Assembly (NCBI GenBank): GCA_013694825.1
Contig: JACDBR010000027.1
Coordinates: 1 to 9,905, forward strand
Direction: 5' to 3'
DNA length: 9,905 bases
Source: Solirubrobacterales bacterium
GTDB lineage: Bacteria > Actinomycetota > Thermoleophilia > Solirubrobacterales > 70-9
In this document: positions 1 through 5,434 of the stretch, piece by piece
Numbering within the stretch: position 1 is the first letter of the stretch
How the letters are laid out: each line of letters begins with the position of its first letter
Translations under genes and position numbers: made by a program
Notes under the pieces: generated by a model
What the model saw: the letters and a program-made list of their open reading frames with translations, nothing else
What the model was told of the DNA's origin: nothing
Databases searched by the model: none

Positions 1-206
1 TGGTACTGAAGACCAGAGGAGCGGACGTAGCGAACGCCCCTGCGCGAGCTGCAGTCGGTGACCCGGACGCCGAAGCGCGACGGGCTCGCGTAGGTGTCGA
101 TGCGACATTCCCCGCCCTTACTCGTCAACGCGCGGGCGTCGGCGTGAGCGGAGGCTGTGAAGGCGAGTGAGCCCAACAGCACCGTCGCGATCATCAGTCG
201 TTTCAT
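1..206 (-). CDS. Small secreted protein of unknown function (3' part outside window)
   Basis: On the minus strand, an ATG at 206-204 opens a frame that stays open for 68 codons to the window edge, so the C-terminus is missing. A GGAG sits upstream (ggagcctgagATG), giving a plausible ribosome binding site. The first ~22 residues form a clear Sec signal peptide: MKRL, a hydrophobic stretch (MIATVLLGSLAF), then TASAHA with a likely cut after AHA. The mature part has two cysteines (residues 34 and 51, ECRID and TDCSS) that could form a disulfide, and is rich in Ser/Arg/Tyr. I recognise no family. It is divergent from the small membrane protein at 415-645, with about 200 bp between them. Confidence 0.6.
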   Translation of the reverse strand, partial: MKRLMIATVLLGSLAFTASAHADARALTSKGGECRIDTYASPSRFGVRVTDCSSRRGVRYVRSSGLQY

Positions 207-350
207 CTCAGGCTCCATTCGGCTGGGTCAGCGAGCGGCCGCCCGATCGACTTGGATTGGAAGTTGTTCGGATGGCCCCCGAAAGCCACGCAGAGATTCG
301 CAGAAACGCGCCTAGCTGGTGCAATTGCTTGGCGGTAATACATAGCGCCC

Positions 351-368
351 GACAGCTCACCGGCTGTC
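351..368. repeat. Short inverted repeat in divergent intergenic region
   Basis: GACAGC and GCTGTC form a perfect 6-bp inverted repeat around a 6-nt loop (tcaccg), in the 5' region of the gene starting at 415. No T-run follows, so it is not an intrinsic terminator. It could be a regulator site or chance. The rest of 207-414 shows no convincing promoter: TAATAC at 336-341 is a possible -10, but TAGCTG at 313-318 is a poor -35. Confidence 0.25.
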
Positions 369-405
369 AGCGTCGCAGACCGGCCCGGGAGGGGTTAGCG
401 TTCGC

Positions 406-411
406 GAGGTG
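406..411 (+). promoter_or_regulatory. Ribosome binding site deciding the start at 415
   Basis: GAGGTG at 406-411 matches the anti-Shine-Dalgarno strongly, and its GAGG core ends 5 nt before the ATG at 415. The upstream in-frame GTG at 409 overlaps this site and has only a GGGAGGGG about 13 nt upstream, so ATG 415 is preferred. Confidence 0.5.
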
Positions 412-414
412 GCC

Positions 415-645
415 ATGCTGTCGATCGCGGATGGGTTCCTCCCCGAGTTGTGGGACGGGCTTTGGATTCCGATCGGTGTTCTGGCGGTCCTCGGGAGCGT
501 GGCGCTGTTCATCAAGGTCCTCGACGTGCGTCAGGCCGCGGTCGAGGAGCAGGGCCGGCGAGAGCAGGAAGATCACCGCCTTCGAGAGCAGCTAGATAAG
601 CGCCTCCGTGCTGAGGCACTGGCTAACGACGAGACTGTCACCTAG
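415..645 (+). CDS. Small single-pass membrane protein with charged coiled tail
   Basis: The protein is 76 residues with a short N-terminal segment, one hydrophobic helix at about residues 15-35 (LWIPIGVLAVLGSVALFIKV), and a strongly charged, probably helical tail at 36-70 rich in Glu, Arg and Gln (EEQGRREQEDHRLREQLDKRL). The tail could form a coiled coil. It is therefore likely inserted in the cytoplasmic membrane with the tail on one side. The start at ATG 415 is set by a GAGGTG site; GTG 409 is the alternative. The TM-plus-amphipathic-tail design recurs in small holin-like, toxin-like and structural membrane proteins, but nothing here selects among them. I do not recognise the family. Confidence 0.55.
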   Translation: MLSIADGFLPELWDGLWIPIGVLAVLGSVALFIKVLDVRQAAVEEQGRREQEDHRLREQLDKRLRAEALANDETVT

Positions 646-721
646 CGGCGGGGCCGTCACCTGCCGCCGCTCCGGTCGGCTGCTCGACCATGTCCCGTCC
701 GGCCCTCGACGTGCTCACCAA

Positions 722-940
722 GTGACTATTCGTCTCCCCAGGACCGCACTCGCGATCGTGGGAGCGCTAGTCCTGCTTGCTGCTGGGATTGGCTCGGCGG
801 TCGTCGGTGGTGGCGGCGACGAAGGCGGTCAGTGGTCCGCGCCCGTGTCCGGGGAGACCCCTGCAGGGCAGGCACCCGCAGACCTCCTGGGGCGCAGGTT
901 CGTCGCCACGGCGGTCACGGCATGGCGCTCGACCGGGTAG
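722..940 (+). pseudogene. Probable remnant of a META (HslJ-like) domain exported protein
   Basis: From GTG 722 the frame encodes 72 residues: a basic N-terminus (TIRLPR), a hydrophobic helix (TALAIVGALVLLAAGIGSAVV), a Gly/Asp-rich linker, and then DLLGRRFVATAVTAWRSTG followed by a stop. The last segment resembles the opening strand of META-domain proteins of actinobacteria (typically G-R-x-F-x-S/A-T-x-V-T followed by a Pro-Leu-Val-x-Gly-Thr segment and a conserved Ala-Gly-Cys-Asn). None of the later parts is found in any frame of 941-1168. No good Shine-Dalgarno precedes the GTG; the frame is open upstream to 608, overlapping the previous gene. I infer a 5' fragment of a once longer gene. A short intact gene is the alternative. 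Confidence 0.4.
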
Positions 941-1168
941 TGATATCGGTCGAAGATGGGGCGATAGCGTCGACGAGATGCTCGAGCGTCACCGGAACGT
1001 CGGGATGATCCGCACGACCGTAGCCGGTCGAGCGCGGCGCTGAACCATGGCGACAGGCTAGATCCCCGCTCCCGCGGAGACGCTTTGACCTGGAGCCTCG
1101 TGGCGCGGTCTAACCGAATATCCGGCCAGAGCCATGCTGGAGAGTGCAGGATCAACCGATGCGTCATC

Positions 1169-1693
1169 GTGCGGCGTCACCTGACCTTTGCGAACGTGGT
1201 CTCGCTGACAGCGCTCTTCTTTGCGCTGGCCGGAGGGTCCTATGCGGCGATCTCGAACGACGGGGGCGGGGGAAGACTCACGTCCACGGCGTATCCCGCC
1301 GAGCCTCCGCAGGGAACCGACCAAGCGCAGGAAGCGCCTGCATCCTCGGAGTCCCCAAGCGCCGAAACCATCCCGACCGACGACGGCGGCGATCCGAATG
1401 AGCCGACCACGGTCTCGCCCGAGCCACCCACGGTCGATTCGGCAGGCCGCGCGGGCGAGGTCTCGCAGCCGACCCCGATGCCACCACGCGAGAGCAGCCG
1501 GGAGCGGCCGTCCGATCACGTAGCGGTCGCTGACTCCGTGGTCCACGAAGCTGGGTACGAGAGCCCGGATCACAACCATCGTGCCAATGGGGGCCCACCC
1601 CCGTGGGCTCCTGCCTACGGCTATCGATGCCAGCAGGACGCCGCCCCCGGGAGCGGTGCGTTTCACAGTTGCATCGAGTCCAGCAAGCCTTAG
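1169..1693 (+). CDS. Secreted low-complexity protein with C-terminal cysteine pair
   Basis: From GTG 1169 the protein has 174 residues. The N-terminus (MRRHLTFANVVSLTALFFAL) is a signal peptide or anchor of a style frequent in Thermoleophilia secreted proteins, with a likely cut after GGSYA at residue 26. Residues 30-125 are low complexity, rich in Pro, Glu, Ser, Thr and Gly, and look disordered. The C-terminus (about 140-174) is Pro/Gly/Tyr-rich and ends in a Cys-x13-Cys motif (C154 and C168) with PGSGAF between, similar in pattern to C-x(n)-PG-(S/T)-x-x-F-x-x-C motifs of small secreted proteins. The frame stays open upstream to about 1085, but the peptide before residue 1 is not signal-like, so the start is set at GTG 1169 despite a weak RBS. 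Function unknown; probably cell-surface or extracellular. Confidence 0.6.
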   Translation: MRRHLTFANVVSLTALFFALAGGSYAAISNDGGGGRLTSTAYPAEPPQGTDQAQEAPASSESPSAETIPTDDGGDPNEPTTVSPEPPTVDSAGRAGEVSQPTPMPPRESSRERPSDHVAVADSVVHEAGYESPDHNHRANGGPPPWAPAYGYRCQQDAAPGSGAFHSCIESSKP

Positions 1694-1999
1694 ATCACAA
1701 GGCGTGTTGGCGTTGGAGGCTCGAATCCCGCAGCGCCCGCCTTCGCGACGGCGTCACTGGTAGCCGCGGCTCGTTGTAGGCCCGCGATCGGATGGCCGCG
1801 AGCTCTGCCCTTGCCCCCGCTCACCCGACGGGTTACGGCGCACGCCCTAGTTTTCGCTGCCTTAAGATCGCCGAATGGTGAGCACGCCCATCTCGGCGAA
1901 TCTACGTCAGGCGCGTACGTGGGTGAGCCTCGCGATCGATTACCCCAGCCGGCAGCTCAAACCGCAAGAAGCGAGCGGGCATATGCCGGCGAGGCCGCG
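1694..1999. other. Gene-free stretch, no recognisable feature
   Basis: About 306 bp between the secreted-protein gene and the serine-hydrolase remnant. Open frames here are short, Arg-rich or lack start signals, and none looks like a real protein. A tRNA T-loop-like string near 1720-1730 does not fold (see rejected items). No terminator hairpin with a T-run and no convincing promoter was seen. Confidence 0.5.
1991..1994 (+). promoter_or_regulatory. Ribosome binding site of the serine-hydrolase remnant
   Basis: GAGG at 1991-1994 lies 5 nt before the ATG at 2000. This supports a start directly in front of the signal peptide rather than further upstream in the same frame. Confidence 0.45.
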
Positions 2000-2233
2000 A
2001 TGACACGCTCGCTGCGCTGGCTTGGCAGGCCACATGCCCGACTCCTATCGCTCGGGTTGGCGCTCTTGGGAGCATCGGCCTGGTTCGCGCCCACCAGCGC
2101 ATCGGCGGTCGAGCGGGCGAGCGTTATTCGCGCGGTCGAGCGGATCGTCGATTCGCCCAACGGCCCGCCGGGGGCGTCGGTGCTCATCCGCAAGCATGGG
2201 CGCAATATGCACATCAGCCGCGTGGCGCGCTAG
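2000..2233 (+). pseudogene. 5' remnant of a serine hydrolase / beta-lactamase-family gene
   Basis: ATG 2000 with a good RBS opens 77 codons. Residues 1-36 form a signal peptide (basic start MTRSLRWLGRPHAR, hydrophobic LLSLGLALLGASAWF, then PTSASA). The mature part, ERASVIRAVERIVDSPNGPP then GASVLIRKHGR and HISRVAR, resembles the first helix and first beta strand of the class C beta-lactamase/penicillin-binding serine hydrolase fold, where a 'GxPGxxVxVxxxGR' strand is usual. The stop comes just where the family continues toward the Ser-x-x-Lys active site. No such motif is present downstream, since the PadR promoter region begins within 30 bp. The product would be exported but catalytically dead. 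A short intact secreted protein is possible but less likely. Confidence 0.5.
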
Positions 2234-2256
2234 ATCCGCACTCGCCTCTTGCGGAT
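2234..2256. repeat. 7-bp inverted repeat upstream of the padR operator
   Basis: ATCCGCA and TGCGGAT form a perfect 7-bp inverted repeat with a 9-nt loop, starting right after the stop codon of the upstream remnant. No T-run follows, so it is a weak terminator candidate at best. It lies 3 bp before the large dyad at 2260-2294 and could instead be a second regulator site. Confidence 0.35.
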
Positions 2257-2259
2257 AGC

Positions 2260-2288
2260 TCGACACGATAGATCGAAATGATCTATCG
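2260..2288 (+). promoter_or_regulatory. Promoter of the padR-MMPL operon
   Basis: The -35 TCGACA (2260-2265; 5 of 6 to TTGACA) and -10 TATCGT (2283-2288; 4 of 6 to TATAAT, with the key A2 and T6) are separated by exactly 17 bp. The start site expected about 7-10 nt downstream (2295-2298) falls on or just before the GTG at 2298. No Shine-Dalgarno is present, so a leaderless transcript is predicted. The hexamers sit inside the inverted repeat, so a bound repressor would block polymerase. Confidence 0.5.
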
Positions 2289-2294
2289 TGTCGA
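2260..2294. promoter_or_regulatory. Perfect 15-bp inverted repeat, probable PadR operator
   Basis: The left arm TCGACACGATAGATC (2260-2274) and right arm GATCTATCGTGTCGA (2280-2294) are exact reverse complements around a 5-nt spacer (gaaat). The 35-bp palindrome ends 3 nt before the PadR start codon and contains both predicted promoter hexamers. PadR-family repressors commonly bind dyads in their own promoter, so autoregulation of the padR-MMPL operon is the natural reading. The assignment to this PadR is inferred from position. Confidence 0.7.
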
Positions 2295-2297
2295 CTT

Positions 2298-2876
2298 GTG
2301 AGCGAGCTGTCCAAGACCGCGCACCTTGTGCTCGGGATGATTCGCAACGGGCGCCGCACCGGCTATGACATCAAGCGCCTGGTCGAGGTCTCGACCCGCT
2401 TCTTCTGGGCCGCGAGCCCGGGCCAGATCTACCCGGAGCTGAAGCGCCTGGAAGCCGGCGGCCTGCTCAGCAGATCCGAAGAGCCGCACGGTCAACGCGT
2501 GCGCAGCGTGTACTCGCTGACCGACGACGGCGAGCGCGCGCTCCACGAGTGGTTGACCGGGAGCTCGGACCTGACCTTCGAGCTTCGCAACGAGGGCCTG
2601 CTGAAGCTCTTCTTCGCTGACGGCCTGAGCGCCAATGAGGCGATCGAGGTCGTTCGCGCGATGCGCGCCGAGCACGAGGCGATCCTGAACGGCATTCGCA
2701 AGGCGACGCCTGCTTATCGAGCGGACCGGAAGTTCGGCTACATCACCTGGCTCTACGGACTCGGCCTGCACGGTTGGGTGGTCGATTGGTGCAGGCAACT
2801 CGAGCGCGACCTGGCCGAGGGCCGGGTACCGTTTGAGCGAGAAGCGAGGGACGCAAGTGCTGCGAAGCATCGCTGA
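2298..2876 (+). CDS. PadR-family transcriptional regulator
   Basis: The protein is 192 residues, usual for the two-domain (PadR plus Vir_act_alpha_C type) class. The winged helix-turn-helix spans about 4-86, with the hallmark GYDIK (22-26), SPGQIYPELKRLEAGGLL (40-57) and the wing strand YSLTDDGERAL (72-82). The C-terminal helices (93-180), with EHEAILNGI and a Trp-rich helix (WLYGLGLHGWVVDWC), are the usual dimerisation and ligand region. It is a cytoplasmic repressor, probably of its own operon, since a perfect dyad covers its promoter. The GTG at 2298 begins the family-typical N-terminus and has no RBS. Its last 20 nt overlap the MMPL gene, a common repressor-exporter pair. The ligand is unknown, likely a lipophilic or toxic compound exported by the partner. 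Confidence 0.9.
   Translation: MSELSKTAHLVLGMIRNGRRTGYDIKRLVEVSTRFFWAASPGQIYPELKRLEAGGLLSRSEEPHGQRVRSVYSLTDDGERALHEWLTGSSDLTFELRNEGLLKLFFADGLSANEAIEVVRAMRAEHEAILNGIRKATPAYRADRKFGYITWLYGLGLHGWVVDWCRQLERDLAEGRVPFEREARDASAAKHR
2846..2850 (+). promoter_or_regulatory. Ribosome binding site setting the MMPL start
   Basis: GAGGG at 2846-2850 is 6 nt before GTG 2857, whose product begins with the family-like LRSIADLATRRPRAIL. The upstream in-frame TTG at 2833 lacks such a site. Confidence 0.5.
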
Positions 2877-4986
2877 CCTCGCCACCCGCCGACCGCGGGC
2901 GATCCTGGCGCTGACCGGGCTCCTCTTCGCCCTGGCCGTCATCATCGGTGGACCGGCCGCGGGCCTTCTCGATACCTCCGGCAATCCGTTCACCGACCCT
3001 GACTCGGAGACCGAGCAGGCGCGAGAGCGGCTCGAGAGCGCCGCCGGCGAGGAGGCGGGGGTGGGCCTGATCGCACTCGTCGACGCCAGCGAGGGGATCG
3101 AGAGCTCTGCCGTTCGCGACCGGGTCGACTCCGTTGCGGCGACGCTCGCCGCCGACCCGGCGGTCGCCCGGACCCTGACGACCTATGAGACGGGTGACCC
3201 CGCGCTGGTGAGCCGTGACGGCGAGTCGACCTACGTCGCCGCGGTCTTCGCGGACGTCGCCGATGACGACATCGACGAGGCCGTCGAGGGATTCGAAGCC
3301 GAGTTCGGGGCTGAGCCGGCGGTGACCCTCGGCGGCCCGGCGCTCGCCGGCGGCGCGGTCGGCGACCAGGTAGGCGAGGACATCGGTAAGGCCGAGGCGC
3401 TGGCGTTTCCGCTCCTCTTCGCGCTCTCGCTGATCTTCTTCCGTGGCTTTGTGGCCGCGCTCCTGCCGCTCTTCGTCGGCATCCTGACGATCTTCGGGAC
3501 CTTCCTCGTGCTCCGCTTGATCAACGCCGAGCTTCCGCTGTCGATCTTCGCCTTGAACCTCGTGATCGCCCTCGGGCTCGGCTTGGCGATTGACTACAGC
3601 CTGTTCATCGTCTCCCGCTACCGCGAGGAGCTCGCGCGATCGGGGGCCGGCGCGGAGGCGCTGCGGCGGACGCTCGCGACAGCGGGCCGAACCGTCCTGT
3701 TCAGCACGCTCACGGTTGCCGCTGCGCTCGCCTCGCTGCTCCTCTTCCCGCAGCAGTTCCTCTACTCGATGGGCATCGGCGGCGTCATCGTCGCCCTGAT
3801 CGCCGCGGCGACCTCGCTGGTCGCGCTCCCAGCGCTGCTGGCCTTGCTCGGACCGAGGGTGAACTCGCTGGCTCCGAAGCGCTTGCGCGGCGCCTCCGAG
3901 CGAGTCGCTCGTGGCGAGAGCACCGGCGGCTGGTACCGCCTCTCCCGCGCCGTCATGCGCCGGCCGGCGCTGATCGCCGTGCTGACATCGGTGCTGCTGC
4001 TCCTGCTCGGGTCGCAGTTCCTGCGGATCGCCTTCACCGGCTTCTCGGCCGAGAACCTGCCCGAGACCTCCGCTCCACGCCAGGTCGATGACGCGCTCGA
4101 CGAGGACTTCCCGACCAACCCCAGCTCGTCACTGATCGTCGCCATCGAAGCTGGTCCGAGCGCGGAGGAGGACGTCACGGCCCTCGGTGACGAGATCGCA
4201 GGACTTACGGGAGTCGCCGCGGTGGAGCCGCCCCGCTATCTCGGCGCTGACACCTGGCGGGCCGACGTCGTCTCCGATTCCGAACCGCTCGACGATCAAA
4301 GCCAGGAGTTGGTCGACGCCATCCGGTCGCTTCAGACCCCGCTCCCGGTCGGCGTCACGGGGGAGACCGCTGACTTCGTCGACCAGCAATCGAGCCTCGC
4401 CTCGCGGTTGCCCCTGGCGCTCGCCGTTCTTTGCCTGACGACGCTCGTCCTTCTCTTCCTGCTCACCGGCTCCCTGATCCTCCCGATAAAGGCACTGCTG
4501 ATGAACGTGCTGACGCTCAGCGCAGCCTTCGGCCTGCTCGTCTTGATCTTCCAGGACGGTCGTCTGGAGGGAGTCCTCGGCTACGAGAGCGAGGGCGCAT
4601 TGGAGTCGACCCAGCCGGTGCTGCTGTTCGCGCTCGTCTTCGGCCTCTCGACCGACTACGCCGTGTTCTTGTTGAGCCGAATCAAGGAGGCGCGCGACGA
4701 GGGCCTCGACGAGACCGAGGCCGTAGCCCGCGGCCTCGAGCGGACGGGCCGAATAGTTACGGCGGCGGCGGTCCTCTTCTGCGTCGCGATCGGCGCTTTC
4801 GCGACCTCCCAGATCGTCTTCATCAAGGAGCTGGGAGTCGGAACAGCGCTAGCGGTGATCATCGACGCGACGCTGATCCGAGCCCTGCTCGTACCAGCGC
4901 TGATGGCGCTGCTTGGAAAGTGGAACTGGTGGGCGCCTGCGCCGCTTCGCCGGCTGCACCGACGCGTTGGCCTCAGCGAGGGCTGA
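2857..4986 (+). CDS. MMPL/RND-superfamily membrane transporter
   Basis: The protein is 709 residues from GTG 2857 (717 from TTG 2833), with the duplicated RND layout. TM1 is at 15-36, an extracytoplasmic loop at about 37-180, TM2-6 at 181-332 and TM7 at 371-388. A second loop spans about 389-517 and TM8-12 are at 518-686. The proton-relay Asp-Tyr pairs of MMPL proteins are present in both halves: GLGLAIDYSLFIVSRYREE (D246, Y247) and FGLSTDYAVFLLSRIKEA (D600, Y601). It therefore most likely uses the proton-motive force to export lipids or hydrophobic compounds, as MmpL and YdfJ/ActII-3-like proteins do. It overlaps padR by 20 nt and is presumably repressed by it. The last residues (LRRLHRRVGLSEG) are cytoplasmic. 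The substrate cannot be told from the sequence. Confidence 0.92.
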   Translation: MLRSIADLATRRPRAILALTGLLFALAVIIGGPAAGLLDTSGNPFTDPDSETEQARERLESAAGEEAGVGLIALVDASEGIESSAVRDRVDSVAATLAADPAVARTLTTYETGDPALVSRDGESTYVAAVFADVADDDIDEAVEGFEAEFGAEPAVTLGGPALAGGAVGDQVGEDIGKAEALAFPLLFALSLIFFRGFVAALLPLFVGILTIFGTFLVLRLINAELPLSIFALNLVIALGLGLAIDYSLFIVSRYREELARSGAGAEALRRTLATAGRTVLFSTLTVAAALASLLLFPQQFLYSMGIGGVIVALIAAATSLVALPALLALLGPRVNSLAPKRLRGASERVARGESTGGWYRLSRAVMRRPALIAVLTSVLLLLLGSQFLRIAFTGFSAENLPETSAPRQVDDALDEDFPTNPSSSLIVAIEAGPSAEEDVTALGDEIAGLTGVAAVEPPRYLGADTWRADVVSDSEPLDDQSQELVDAIRSLQTPLPVGVTGETADFVDQQSSLASRLPLALAVLCLTTLVLLFLLTGSLILPIKALLMNVLTLSAAFGLLVLIFQDGRLEGVLGYESEGALESTQPVLLFALVFGLSTDYAVFLLSRIKEARDEGLDETEAVARGLERTGRIVTAAAVLFCVAIGAFATSQIVFIKELGVGTALAVIIDATLIRALLVPALMALLGKWNWWAPAPLRRLHRRVGLSEG
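4978..4982 (+). promoter_or_regulatory. Ribosome binding site aligned with an ATC codon
   Basis: GAGGG at 4978-4982 lies 7 nt before ATC 4990 in the frame of the DUF1772-like gene, whereas the first standard start (GTG 5008) is 25 nt away. Either translation starts at ATC, or an ancestral ATG has mutated, or GTG 5008 is used inefficiently. Confidence 0.35.
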
Positions 4987-5007
4987 GCCATCGACATCCC
5001 CTCGTTT

Positions 5008-5346
5008 GTGGCCGTGATCCTGGCCGGCGTGCTGACCGGTAGTGAGCTGACCTCATGGGCTGTGGTCCATCCGACGCTCTGGAAGCTCGATCACTCGGCC
5101 CAGGTGCGAGCGGAGAAGCTCATGTACCGGCGGTTCGGAACGATCGACCCGTTTCTGATGACGGCCACGATCGTGGCGTGCTTCATCGCCGCCGGAGCCC
5201 TCGACGGTCGGTCCACGACGCTGGCGATCCTGGGAGGCGCCTGTTACGTGGTCATGCTCGCGATCACCTCGATCGGCAACATGCCGATCAACCTGACCCC
5301 GGCGCCGCGGTGGATCGCTACGTCTCGATCTTGCTCGCTGGTATGA
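5008..5346 (+). CDS. DUF1772-like membrane protein, C-terminally truncated
   Basis: From GTG 5008 the protein has 112 residues; an ATC at 4990 would add six (IDIPSF). It has TM1 (VILAGVLTGSELTSWAVV, ending in the VHP-L segment), a basic loop (AEKLMYRRFGTIDP), TM2 (FLMTATIVACFIAAGAL) and TM3 (AILGGACYVVMLAITSIGN) ending in N-x-PIN. This order matches DUF1772 (anthrone-oxygenase-like) four-helix proteins, which are usually about 150 residues and finish with a W-x-x-x-R-x-RW-x-x-x-H segment and a fourth helix. Here N-PIN is followed by LTPAPRWIATSRSCSLV and a stop. Reading +1 from the RW gives DRYVSILLAGM, which looks more like the lost fourth helix, so an internal deletion plus frameshift is likely. 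It lies directly behind the MMPL stop and is presumably co-transcribed. It may be non-functional. Confidence 0.65.
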   Translation: MAVILAGVLTGSELTSWAVVHPTLWKLDHSAQVRAEKLMYRRFGTIDPFLMTATIVACFIAAGALDGRSTTLAILGGACYVVMLAITSIGNMPINLTPAPRWIATSRSCSLV

Positions 5347-5420
5347 CCCCGCGGACCTCAGCGCCTAGGTCACGGGACGAGTTACCCGCACGGACCGCGG
5401 CCAGGGCGCCCGCTCGTCTG

Positions 5421-5434
5421 CGAACATGTGTTCG
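5421..5434. promoter_or_regulatory. LexA-binding SOS box of dinB
   Basis: CGAAC-ATGT-GTTCG at 5421-5434 is a perfect 5-bp inverted repeat with a 4-nt spacer, matching the actinobacterial LexA consensus (TCGAAC-N4-GTTCGA) in its entire core. It overlaps GTG 5428 and touches GTG 5434 at the dinB start, so LexA binding would block initiation of transcription. That a damage-inducible polymerase gene follows makes the assignment strong. Confidence 0.85.

Noticed and set aside
829..1167. Minus-strand open frame of 112 codons in the gap before the secreted protein
   Set aside because: Arg/Ser-rich, no RBS, no hydrophobic or domain features.
1058..1666. 202-codon minus-strand open frame antisense to the secreted protein
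   Set aside because: Arg-rich with no signal peptide or domain. The plus-strand frame has a clear signal peptide.
1711..1742. tRNA 3'-end-like string (GGCTCGAATCCCGC) that might mark a tRNA remnant or attachment site
   Set aside because: The T-stem does not pair (GGAGG against CCCGC) and no anticodon or acceptor arm is present upstream.
2283..2993. 236-codon minus-strand open frame
   Set aside because: Antisense to padR and the start of the MMPL gene. It spans their overlap and the padR operator, and has no recognisable domain.
5368..5396. Possible terminator hairpin between the DUF1772-like gene and dinB
   Set aside because: Only two 4-bp stems with an unequal internal loop, and no T-run follows.
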